Shown here: one piece after another, positions 9,344 through 16,082 of the stretch | How positions within the stretch are numbered: position 1 is the stretch's first letter | How the letters are laid out: each line of letters starts with the position of its first letter | NCBI RefSeq assembly: GCF_030067675.1 | Contig: NZ_JASJEV010000006.1 | Span: 1 to 64,000, forward strand | Direction: 5' to 3' | Length of the DNA: 64,000 nt | Source of the DNA: Chelatococcus albus | GTDB taxonomy: Bacteria; Pseudomonadota; Alphaproteobacteria; Rhizobiales; Beijerinckiaceae | Position numbers and translations under genes: made by a program | Notes under the pieces: generated by a model | What the model saw: only the letters and a program-made list of their open reading frames with translations | Told to the model about the DNA's origin: nothing | Database searches by the model: none

Positions 9344-9898
9344 TCAAGATGGGGTCGCTCCGGCGCTGTGGCAATCGCGTTCCGCATCGGCGCGCCCGGC
9401 TGGCCGTGCAACGGGCAGGATCAGCGGCTCATGTCCGGTGGCGCGGAGGAAGGCGATCAGGTCCTCCCGAGCGATGCCGCTCGTCATGGTGTTGACGAGC
9501 GGATGATAGTTCAGCTGCTCGCAGGCCAGCATGTCGGTGTCGAGCACGACGGTCACCACGCCGGCCTCATCGTTGATCGCCGCGAAGGGCGTCACCGAGC
9601 CGGGCTCGACGCCGAGCGTCGCACGCAGGAGCTCGGCGCTGCCGAAGGAGAGGCGCCCCGAGGCGCCGATCGCGTCATGCAGGCGCTTGAGATCGACAAC
9701 CGCATCCTCCAGCAGGACCACGAGGAAGATGCGTCCCTTCTTGTCCTTGAGGAACAGGTTCTTGGTGTGGCCGCCCGGTATGTCGCCGCGCAGCTTCTGC
9801 GAATCGGCGACGGTGAAGAGCGGCGCGTGCTCGACCGTGCGCACGGAGATGCCGAGGCCGGCGAGAAAGGCAAAGAGGTCGGGCGGTGTGGCAGCCAT
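9344..9898 (-). CDS. Prolyl-tRNA editing protein (ProX/YbaK family)
   Basis: Trans-acting deacylase, 184 residues, that clears Ala mischarged on tRNA-Pro. It is a stand-alone INS/YbaK domain as in ProX (PrdX). Family motifs are GGHTKNLFLKDKKG, with the catalytic Lys/Asn region, and SVTPFAAINDE followed by VVLDTDML and YHPLVNTMT. The start ATG at 9898 gives MAATPPDLFAFLAGLGI, the usual short lead before the domain. It heads the minus-strand group running to 7421. Its 255-base upstream gap leads to the divergent tRNA-Gly gene and shows no other gene. Confidence 0.9.
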   Translation of the reverse strand: MAATPPDLFAFLAGLGISVRTVEHAPLFTVADSQKLRGDIPGGHTKNLFLKDKKGRIFLVVLLEDAVVDLKRLHDAIGASGRLSFGSAELLRATLGVEPGSVTPFAAINDEAGVVTVVLDTDMLACEQLNYHPLVNTMTSGIAREDLIAFLRATGHEPLILPVARPAGRADAERDCHSAGATPS

Positions 9899-10153
9899 GA
9901 CCGGCTTCTACCATTCTCCGGCGACGGGGAAACCGGTGCCGGCGCAGAAAATGCGCTTCCCCCGGCCGGCGCGAGAGCCGGTTGCAAATTGGTCTTGCGC
10001 TGCGCCAGCGACGAAATTCGCAAGGCGCCCCAAGGCCTTGCCGCGCCGATCGCGCATTGTTGCATTTTCCTTGCTCGACCCCTCTTGCATTGTGAGCGCC
10101 TTTGCGGCAATAAGCGCCCCACGACGGCGCTGCGGCGCTGCTCTTTCTCGGAT

Positions 10154-10228
10154 GCGGGTGTAGCTCAGGGGTAGAGCACAACCTTGCCAAGGTTGGGGTC
10201 GAGGGTTCGAATCCCTTCGCCCGCTCCA
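10154..10228 (+). tRNA. tRNA-Gly (anticodon GCC), CCA encoded
   Basis: The gene folds as a standard cloverleaf. The acceptor stem is GCGGGTG pairing with CGCCCGC (one G-T pair), the D arm is GCTC/GAGC, the anticodon stem CAACC/GGTTG encloses the loop TTGCCAA with anticodon GCC, and the T arm is GAGGG-TTCGAAT-CCCTT with one G-T pair. The 3-prime CCA is encoded at 10226-10228. It decodes GGC and GGU. A strong terminator follows 30 bases later. Confidence 0.97.
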
Positions 10229-10257
10229 AAATCTCTTAATAATTAGAGAGACATACG

Positions 10258-10291
10258 AAAGCCCACCGCTTTGGTGGGCTTTTCGTTTTCG
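10258..10291 (+). terminator. Intrinsic terminator of tRNA-Gly
   Basis: Stem AAAGCCCACC / GGTGGGCTTT around a 5-base loop (GCTTT), followed by a T-rich stretch TTTTCGTTTTC. It is a textbook rho-independent terminator 30 bases past the tRNA end. Confidence 0.92.
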
Positions 10292-10308
10292 GGGCGTTTA
10301 GCCATCAT

Positions 10309-10412
10309 TTAGTCCTTGTGGGCAGAAGGTAGCCACAGCTTGACAGCGGCGATGGTGACGAAGCCGAGATAGGACGCCTTGCTCTTGTCGTAGCGCGTGG
10401 CGACGCGCTCGC
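10309..10412 (-). mobile_element. IS5-type transposase C-terminal remnant
   Basis: The last 34 codons or so of a transposase. They read RVATRYDKSKASYLGFV, then a Leu/Trp-containing tail and a TAA stop, matching the C-terminal end (RIATRYDK...FL) of IS5-family DDE transposases of the IS427 kind. The rest of the element is missing and no terminal inverted repeat was recognised. The left junction coincides with the ccdA stop codon near 10413. It sits between the tRNA-Gly terminator and the ccdA pseudogene, marking past insertion and deletion here. Confidence 0.75.
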
Positions 10413-11163
10413 TCAGCCGATGGTCGCCAGCACGGGAAAAGTCTCGAGCAGCCACAGGGCGAAACCCGCCAGCCGCCCGGTGATCATGGCGAAGCCCATC
10501 GCGATCATGACGCCACCCGCGACCCAGTGGAGCCCCCCGAGGCGGCGGACCGCCTCGAGTTTGGCGGCGAGGCCGTGCGTGAAGGCAGCCGCCACGACGA
10601 AGGGCCCCAGCCCTGCCGAGTCGACGGCAAGCAGCGCCATGCCATCGGTGAGCGTGACGGAGCTGGCGCTGACCGTCAGGATCGCACCCGGGATCGGGCC
10701 GATGCAGGAGGTCCAGCCGAAGGCAAAGGCGAGCCCCAGCACATAGGCCGAGCCCGGCCGCCCCCCGGGGATCGTGGTCTGGAAGCGATGGTCGCGCATG
10801 AGCCGTGCCGGCCGCGCCAGGCCCGTGAGGAAGAAGCCGGACAGGATGATGATGGCGCCCCCGACGACATTGAGCTCGTAGCGGTAGGCATTCAGCAGCC
10901 CGCCCAGCAGGATCGCGCCCGCGCCGAGCAGCACAAAGCGAGCAGCACAAAGACCGTCGAGAAGCCGGGCACAAGGCACAGGCTCAGCCCGATGGCCTGC
11001 AGGGGAAGCCCGCCGCGGGCCGCCCGGCCGCCCGGCCGCCCGCGGCACTGCCCGCGACATGAGAGACCTAGCTGGGAACAAGCGGCAGGACACAGGGCGA
11101 GAGGAACGAGACGATCCCCGCCGCAAAGGCGGTCATCAGGCCGATGTTCGAGATTTGCAGCAT
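10413..11163 (-). pseudogene. ccdA: Broken ccdA (cytochrome c biogenesis / disulfide transport protein)
   Basis: CcdA/DsbD-type membrane protein that passes electrons from cytoplasmic thioredoxin to periplasmic thiols. The start MLQISNIGLMTAF and the first Cys motif FLSPCVLPLVPS are intact, then a TAG at 11068-11070 stands where the family has Tyr (TAC), with VSHVAGS continuing beyond it. Further on, a 14-base tandem duplication at 10925-10952 shifts the frame; removing one copy restores GFSTVFVLLGAGAILLGGLL. The remaining part is intact, including the second Cys motif GWTSCIGPIPGAIL and the normal end LLETFPVLATIG. Two independent lesions show that it cannot make a full protein. Confidence 0.88.
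10925..10952. repeat. 14-base tandem duplication in ccdA
   Basis: The unit CGAGCAGCACAAAG occurs twice in direct succession. Since 14 is not a multiple of three, the second copy shifts the ccdA frame; excising either copy restores the family sequence. The cause is probably replication slippage. Confidence 0.9.
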
Positions 11164-11185
11164 AGGCTCCCGTCCTGCCAGAATA

Positions 11186-11513
11186 TCACTGCCGCTGCCG
11201 TGCCCGTTCGATGAGATGTTGCAGCGTGCCCGGACCGGTAGCGCCGCGCAGGAGCTGATCCCCGGCGACGGAACTCGGCGGTCCTGTGATCCTGGGAGCC
11301 CGGGCAGGGCGCGGTTCCGGTCGATCGCCGCCCGGGTGGCGGGGTCCTTGATGTCCGCCTCAAGGCGGTCGACATCGAGCCCGATTGCGGCCGGCGCCGC
11401 GAGCACCCCGGCCTCGTCGGTGACGCCCTCCCGCCAGAGCCCGTGCCACGGGTTCGGGGTGACGCGGGACCGGTGCCGTCCGCCGCCCCCTCGATCTGCG
11501 GCGGGCCTGCCGC
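11186..11513 (-). pseudogene. DsbA-like thioredoxin-fold protein, frameshifted C-terminal remnant
   Basis: The tail of a DsbA-family thiol-disulfide protein in two frames. The first part reads LWREGVTDEAGVLAAPAAIG, then LDVDRLEADIKDPATRAAID, followed by RNRAL. After a frameshift near 11300 the reading continues ITGPPSSVAGDQLLRGATGP, then GTLQHLIERARQ and a TGA at 11186. These are the helical insert end and the cis-Pro-region end of DsbA proteins (the family has GxxGTPxFxxGD). The N-terminal half with the CxxC site is missing. It ends 22 bases before the ccdA pseudogene, so a former dsbA-ccdA pair is likely. Confidence 0.7.
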
Positions 11514-12422
11514 TCAGCCGCCGTCACCGCCGAGCGCAGCCCAGGTCGCCCCGCCGTCCCGGCTCGACACGATCGTCGTCGTGCGCTTTTCGGCGTCGAC
11601 CATGGCGGCATAGAGCGTGCGCTCGCCCCGCGGCTCGACGGCGATGTGCAGCAGGTAGCGGTTGCCGACATTGCCGCCAACCGTCTGCCAGTTCAGATCG
11701 GGCTCCGCCGCCCGCACCAGGCCGACCCCGACGATGAAGGCGTAGACGGTGCCACCCTGCGTCACGTGCACGGCGGTCACGGGCTGCCGCACCGGATGAG
11801 CCGCGTTCCAGCTCCTGCCGCCGTCGGCACTGGCGAGGAGCCCTCCCTGCGTCGCCGCGTAGAGGCGCTCCGCGGATCTGCTGGACGTTGCAAGGCTGAT
11901 CAGGCCGTCCGGCGCAGGGCCCACCCGCTGCCAGCCGCGGCCGCCGTCGGTGCTCTTCTGCAGGTCGCCGTAAACGCCGTAGATCACCTTCGGGTCGGCC
12001 TTGCTCACATCCATCTGGTGGAAATCGACCGGCCCTCCGAAGCCGTCACCGAGCTTCACCCAGGACTTGCCGCCGTCGGACGAGGCGATGAAGCCGAGAT
12101 TGCCGCCGCGCGCCGGATGGCCGCTGGCATAGAGCATTGCCGGATCGCTCGGATGCGGCGTGAAGCCCATGAAGTCGTCGCGCGTCACGGAGATCTGGGT
12201 TGCCCGTCCGTCGGAGGCGGCGAGGTAGAGACCGTGATGCGTTGCGAGATAGACGCGGGTGGAATCGCTTGGATCGACCGAGATGCCGTGGAGATGCGTC
12301 TCCCTGGCGAGAGCGGCCACCGTCGTCTCGGCAGCCGCCGCCGGGAAACTGGCGAGAAGCCCGCCGATGATCGCCGTGGCAGTCGTGCCGAGGGCGGCAC
12401 GGATGATGGTCCTGGATCTCAT
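11514..12422 (-). CDS. Secreted beta-propeller protein (F510_1955-type, BNR-like repeats)
   Basis: Exported protein of 302 residues. A signal peptide (about residues 1-27, MRSRTIIRAALGTTATAIIG start, AAAA-E cleavage region) precedes repeated Asp-box-like units: SSDGGKSWVKLG, STDGGRGWQRVG, SADGGRSWNAAH and SSRDGGATWAALG. Such repeats form propeller blades in sialidases and in the F510_1955 family found beside multicopper oxidases. No sialidase catalytic arginine trio could be identified, so enzymatic activity is not claimed. The ATG at 12422 follows GGAAGG. It ends directly against the dsbA remnant. Confidence 0.75.
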   Translation of the reverse strand: MRSRTIIRAALGTTATAIIGGLLASFPAAAAETTVAALARETHLHGISVDPSDSTRVYLATHHGLYLAASDGRATQISVTRDDFMGFTPHPSDPAMLYASGHPARGGNLGFIASSDGGKSWVKLGDGFGGPVDFHQMDVSKADPKVIYGVYGDLQKSTDGGRGWQRVGPAPDGLISLATSSRSAERLYAATQGGLLASADGGRSWNAAHPVRQPVTAVHVTQGGTVYAFIVGVGLVRAAEPDLNWQTVGGNVGNRYLLHIAVEPRGERTLYAAMVDAEKRTTTIVSSRDGGATWAALGGDGG

Positions 12423-12541
12423 GGATGCTTTCCTTCCTTCAAGACCTGGTGTCCCCAGAGGTTGCAGGATCGGTTGCGGGATCGGCCGCACCACACTGCT
12501 GGCCGCCGTCCGCCATGTCCGCCGGCCCTTCCGGCCGCTCC

Positions 12542-12760
12542 TCAGTCCGCCATCCCGTCCCGCGACCGCGGCGCGGCGCGCCACTGCCCGTTGGGCACCG
12601 CGCCGCCTGCGAAACCCCGCATCGCCTGGGCTTGACCCGTCATCACGGCATGCATCTGCTCCTTCAGGCCCGTCGTCGCGCCGCTGCCCGGCGTCTGCGA
12701 CAGGACGTGGAGCAGTGCCGCAGCAGCGAGGGTGGCCGCGGCGGCAGCCCAGGTGGTCTT
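12542..12760 (-). pseudogene. Small secreted-protein-like frame lacking a start codon
   Basis: An open frame of 72 codons reads KTTWAAAAATLAAAALLHVL, then SQTPGSGATTGLKEQMHAVM and GQAQAMRGFAGGAVPNGQW. The first part looks like a signal peptide, but the codon before the Lys is TGC and a TGA stop lies just before that, so the start is missing. A one-base change at GATGATGCAAG would recreate an ATG before the Lys. It lies between the multicopper oxidase and the beta-propeller genes in the same direction. It may be a lost small periplasmic protein; no family was recognised. Confidence 0.35.
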
Positions 12761-12788
12761 GCATCATCGTCGTCATGCCGCCCCCCGG

Positions 12789-14225
12789 TCAGGCCACCCG
12801 GATCACACCCGACATGCCACCCGCCTGGTGCTCGAGGACGTGGCAGTGGATCATCCAGTCGCCGGGGTTGTCGGCGACGAAGGCGACTTCGGCGCGTTCG
12901 CGCGGGGCCATCAGGAGGGTGTCCAGCCATTCGCGACGGCGCGTCGGCCGGCCATCGCGGCTGATCACCCGGAAGTTGTGCCCATGCAAATGGATCGGGT
13001 GATGCCAGGCGGTATCATTGGCAAGCGCCAGCACGCAGGAGCGGCCACGCCCGATCGTGAACAACGCTTTGCTGCTGTGCTCGCCGGCCGCGACGCCGTT
13101 GAGGGTCCACCCCAGGCCGCGCCGCATCATGGCGGCCATCGACAGGCGCTCGCCGTCCACGATCGCTCCCGACATCGAGCCCATCATGCCGCCGCTGAAA
13201 GCCACTTCATGACGCTCCGCGGCGGCGAGATCGGGCTCGGCGAGCGGATTGTCCCGCAGACGCATCGGCGCGTCCAAGGGACGATCGCGCAGCGGCGGCT
13301 CGCTCCCGTAGACGAGATCGAGAAGCCGGTATTCGAGGCCCTCATAGAAGGTGTCGAGCACGCGGAAGCGCGCGCCCGGTTTCGCCGTGGCGTCGAGAAT
13401 GAGGTCGATCCGCTGCGCCGGGCCGAGGACGACGCGGTTGCCGTCCGGCGCGTGCGGATCGACGGGCTGGCCGTCGAGCGCGATGATCTGCGGATCGTGC
13501 CCTTCGAAGACAAGCCCGAAGATGCGCGCGTTCGCCGCGTTGACCAGACGCAGCCTCAGGCGCTCGCCCGCCCGCAGGGCGAAGCTCTCCCGAATGCGGC
13601 CGTTGACGGTCACCGTATTGCCGAGGCGGCCCGCATGCATCACGTCGTGCAGGTTGCCGAAGTCGTCGCTGATCGAGGCGTCCCGATTGAGCCGCCAGTC
13701 GCCCAACATCCAGACGACGTCGCGGTCCACCGCGACGGGGTCCCGCTCCTCGACGATGAGCGGGCCGGAGAGGCCGCGCCCTACCTGTTCCGAACTCTGG
13801 TGGTGCGGGTGGTACCAGAAGGTCCCCGCATCGAGCAGGTCGAACTCGTAGGTGAAGGTCGTGCCGGGTTCGATCGCCTTCTGGGTCAGATAGGGCACGC
13901 CGTCCATGGCGTTCGGCACGCGCACGCCGTGCCAATGGATGGTGGTCGGCTGCGGCAGCCTGTTCTCCACCGTGACCTTGAGCCGCTCGCCCTGGCGCAG
14001 GCGGACTTCCGGGCCCGGGACCGAGCCGTCGTAGCTCCAGACGTCCGTATCGGGATGGCCCCGCCCCACCAGGGGAAGCCGCGCCGGGGCCGCGACGAGG
14101 CGGCGTTCGACGGTGCCGGCCGAAGCGGCGCGAGCCCGCCGCGGCATGGCCGCCGCGAGCATCAGGCCGGCGCCTGCGATCATGACCGACCGCCGGCTCG
14201 GCGCCGAACCAAGGGATGTAACCAT
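12789..14225 (-). CDS. Multicopper oxidase, Tat-exported
   Basis: Periplasmic multicopper oxidase of the CueO/CopA/laccase superfamily, 478 residues. The N-terminus has a twin-arginine motif SRRSVMIAGAG. All four copper-binding motifs are present in order: HWHG (97-100), WYHPHHQ in the first domain, HHPIHLHGHNF near the end, and HCHVLEHQAGGM, which supplies the type-1 Cys, His and Met ligands. It therefore looks catalytically complete, oxidising Cu(I) or phenolic substrates with oxygen reduction. The ATG at 14225 follows AGAGGA at slightly long spacing. It lies 130 bases after a small Cys/Met-rich secreted protein gene, which suggests a copper-handling operon. Confidence 0.9.
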   Translation of the reverse strand: MVTSLGSAPSRRSVMIAGAGLMLAAAMPRRARAASAGTVERRLVAAPARLPLVGRGHPDTDVWSYDGSVPGPEVRLRQGERLKVTVENRLPQPTTIHWHGVRVPNAMDGVPYLTQKAIEPGTTFTYEFDLLDAGTFWYHPHHQSSEQVGRGLSGPLIVEERDPVAVDRDVVWMLGDWRLNRDASISDDFGNLHDVMHAGRLGNTVTVNGRIRESFALRAGERLRLRLVNAANARIFGLVFEGHDPQIIALDGQPVDPHAPDGNRVVLGPAQRIDLILDATAKPGARFRVLDTFYEGLEYRLLDLVYGSEPPLRDRPLDAPMRLRDNPLAEPDLAAAERHEVAFSGGMMGSMSGAIVDGERLSMAAMMRRGLGWTLNGVAAGEHSSKALFTIGRGRSCVLALANDTAWHHPIHLHGHNFRVISRDGRPTRRREWLDTLLMAPRERAEVAFVADNPGDWMIHCHVLEHQAGGMSGVIRVA

Positions 14226-14355
14226 GAATCCGTCGTCCTCTGTTGGGGGAAGCGCCGCCGCACGGCAGGCGCTGCCGCCTTTCGATGCGCAAGCGGGGGC
14301 GACAAGCCACCCGCATGCGACGGGAGACGCACTTGCGCCCGCGCGCGAAGCCGCC

Positions 14356-14742
14356 TCAGCCGAGGGTGGAGGACTTGGGAGGATGGGGATCAGGTGAGCC
14401 GTGGCGACCGACGAGCAACGGCTCGTCCCGCCCGCCGACCCGCGTGGTCGAGACCCGGGCCATCGGCACGAAGGGCATTACGACGGCCGCGCTCGCGCTG
14501 CACAATGTCGAGCAGGAACCCATCGGCATGCCATGGTCGCCGCTGCCCCCGCAGGCATCGCAGCCCTCGGAGGCCGACATGTCGTCAACGGCCGCCACGG
14601 TCGCCATGGTCGCGCCCCTGTCGCTCGCGCCCAGGCCAGCCATGGCCATGTCCGTCGACATGACACTCTGCGCCACGAGGCTCAGGCTCAGAGCCAGGAC
14701 GGCGAGGATGGCAACCAGACGGCTGTGCAGGCGACCGTGCAT
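14356..14742 (-). CDS. Small Cys/Met-rich secreted protein (possible copper protein)
   Basis: Protein of 128 residues with an N-terminal signal-like segment (RLVAILAVLALSLSLVAQ). The mature part has CDACGGSGDHGMPMGSCSTLC, followed by a short hydrophobic stretch and a C-terminal tail ending DPHPPKSSTLG. The Cys, His and Met cluster resembles DUF2946-like exported proteins near copper genes, in which the Pro-rich end is typical. It is the first gene before the multicopper oxidase, so metal binding in the periplasm is inferred. No enzyme motif is visible. Confidence 0.6.
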   Translation of the reverse strand: MHGRLHSRLVAILAVLALSLSLVAQSVMSTDMAMAGLGASDRGATMATVAAVDDMSASEGCDACGGSGDHGMPMGSCSTLCSASAAVVMPFVPMARVSTTRVGGRDEPLLVGRHGSPDPHPPKSSTLG

Positions 14743-14842
14743 GGCTGCAAAATAGGTGATCGGCGCGGGCCCGGCAAATCACTCTCGCACAATCGCGACG
14801 AATTGCCCTTGCCACGTGGGAAGGTGGCCGCTGGTCGCCCGC

Positions 14843-15739
14843 TCACGATCGGGGAGCAGCGCCTGGTGGCAGCCTGCCCTGTTGGCCTGTGCGACTGTCG
14901 GAGGTTTCGATGCGCGTTGGGCCGTTGATGCCGCCGAGCCCTTGCGCCGGCCGACGCAGAACCACGTCGAAGGGGTTGATGCCCGGCCCGATCGCGACCG
15001 TCTCGCGGCGGAGGAGCTCGACCACCGTGGGCAGGCGCTCGGGGCTCAGCCGCTCGGCGATGGTGCCGACGCTGAGCGCCGCCACCGCCCGCCCGTCGCG
15101 GTCGAGAACCGGGACGGCGACACCCGCCATGCCGGGCAGGAGACCCGTGTTGCGGCCGGCATAGCCGAGCTCGCGCACGCGGGCGATCTCCGTGCGCAGA
15201 TAGACCTCGTCGAAGACGCCGAAGTCGCGCAGGCGCGGCAGGTTGAAGCGGATGACCTCCTCGCGCTCTGCCTCCGGCAGGAAGGCGAGGATGGCGAGGC
15301 TGCCCTGCCCCACGCCGAGCGCGACGCGCCCACCGACGTCGCCGGTGAAGGAGCGGATCGGGAACGGCCCTTCGCTGCGGTCGAGGCAGACAGCGTCGAA
15401 GCCGCTGCGCACGAGGAGGAAGATGGTGTCACCGAGGCTCGCCGACAGGCGAAGCAGCGCCGGCCGGCACAGGTCGCGCAGGTTCCCGGGATTGCCGGCG
15501 CTTGCCGCGAGGGCGAAGAACTCGACGCTCAGCCGGTAGAGGCGCGACCCCTCGCCCTGCACGACGACGCCCTCGGCCATCAGCGCCTGCAGAAGGCGGT
15601 GCGCCGTGGCCTGGGTCAGTCCCGACTCCCGCGCGATCTGGGTGACCCGCATGCCGGTCCCGTCCGAGGCGGCGAGGACGCGGATGATGGCGAAGGCGCG
15701 GTGCAGGCCGGTACCCTGCTGCGCTTCCCTGTCAGACAT
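14843..15739 (-). CDS. IclR-family transcriptional regulator
   Basis: DNA-binding repressor or activator of 298 residues. The N-terminal winged helix-turn-helix contains MRVTQIARESGLTQATAHRL (about residues 30-49). The effector-binding domain follows with the family motifs GVGGQ-like GGRVALGVGQGSLAILAFLP and GLLPGMAGVAVPVLDRDGR. It is divergent from the seven-gene uptake and oxidation operon starting at 16083, so it is probably its regulator. A palindrome TTCCG-N5-CGGAA sits exactly in the spacer of its own predicted promoter, suggesting self-repression. The C-terminal 30 residues are Arg/Gly/Pro-rich and extend past the usual family end. Confidence 0.9.
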   Translation of the reverse strand: MSDREAQQGTGLHRAFAIIRVLAASDGTGMRVTQIARESGLTQATAHRLLQALMAEGVVVQGEGSRLYRLSVEFFALAASAGNPGNLRDLCRPALLRLSASLGDTIFLLVRSGFDAVCLDRSEGPFPIRSFTGDVGGRVALGVGQGSLAILAFLPEAEREEVIRFNLPRLRDFGVFDEVYLRTEIARVRELGYAGRNTGLLPGMAGVAVPVLDRDGRAVAALSVGTIAERLSPERLPTVVELLRRETVAIGPGINPFDVVLRRPAQGLGGINGPTRIETSDSRTGQQGRLPPGAAPRS

Positions 15740-15778
15740 GAACCACCTGAAATCGGAACGAGTGAGGCCAACGGCTCA

Positions 15779-15807
15779 CATTCATTCCGTATATCGGAAT
15801 AAGTCAA
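15779..15807 (-). promoter_or_regulatory. Predicted iclR-type regulator promoter
   Basis: On the minus strand a TTGACT -35 element (15802-15807) is followed after 17 bases by TGAATG (15779-15784) as -10. The start codon lies 40 bases downstream. The spacer is exactly occupied by the operator-like palindrome at 15785-15799. Confidence 0.5.
15785..15799. promoter_or_regulatory. Operator-like palindrome 1 (TTCCG-N5-CGGAA)
   Basis: The sequence TTCCGTATATCGGAA is a perfect palindrome, extended by one A/T pair on each side to 17 bases. The same TTCCG-N5-CGGAA pattern recurs at 16024-16038. Position inside the regulator promoter suggests that it is the IclR-type operator. A related half-site, ACTGGAAT, lies at 15823-15830. 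Confidence 0.55.
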
Positions 15808-15836
15808 CATTTTCTCTCGCATACTGGAATTATTCG

Positions 15837-15865
15837 TTGACGCATCTCGTCAGCACGCTTGAATG
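15837..15865 (+). promoter_or_regulatory. Predicted promoter of the uptake/oxidation operon
   Basis: TTGACG (15837-15842), 17 bases, then TGAATG (15860-15865). The -10 hexamer and spacer length are identical to those of the divergent regulator promoter. It leaves a leader of about 210 bases before 16083 that contains the second palindrome; no gene was recognised in that leader. Confidence 0.45.
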
Positions 15866-16023
15866 GCCGCCAATCGGCCATCCACGATCCGTGGTCACCC
15901 CCCAGCCCGAAAACCTCGGGGGGAGTGGAAGGAGAAGCCGTGCTTCCTGGGGCAACCGCCGGTGAGGTCGGTCCGATCGACCGCGGGCAAAGGGGCTTCG
16001 GGGAGGCACCCGATCAACCCGCC

Positions 16024-16038
16024 TTCCGTGCCACGGAA
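16024..16038. promoter_or_regulatory. Operator-like palindrome 2 (TTCCG-N5-CGGAA)
   Basis: The sequence TTCCGTGCCACGGAA repeats the pattern of palindrome 1. Here it lies within a longer perfect inverted repeat, 16020-16042, with 11-base arms (CGCCTTCCGTG / CACGGAAGGCG) around one base. It ends 40 bases before the ATPase start codon, so it could be a second operator or an RNA hairpin in the leader. Confidence 0.5.
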
Positions 16039-16082
16039 GGCGATACCGGCTGACCCGCACCGTTCGCCCCGATTGCCCGCCC

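Noticed and set aside
12732-14663. A 643-codon plus-strand frame opposite the multicopper oxidase
   Set aside because: It is antisense to a protein with all copper motifs, has no recognisable domain and is Arg/His-rich, as expected for the reverse of a GC-rich gene.
10217-14844. A shared 10-base word TCGCCCGCTC at the tRNA-Gly 3-prime end and at 14835, suggestive of attachment sites
   Set aside because: Ten GC-rich bases are too short to separate from chance, and no integrase gene lies between.
15859-16053. A 64-codon frame in the leader of the uptake operon
   Set aside because: No ribosome site, no recognisable similarity, and it runs across the operator-like inverted repeat. A leader peptide cannot be excluded but is unsupported.
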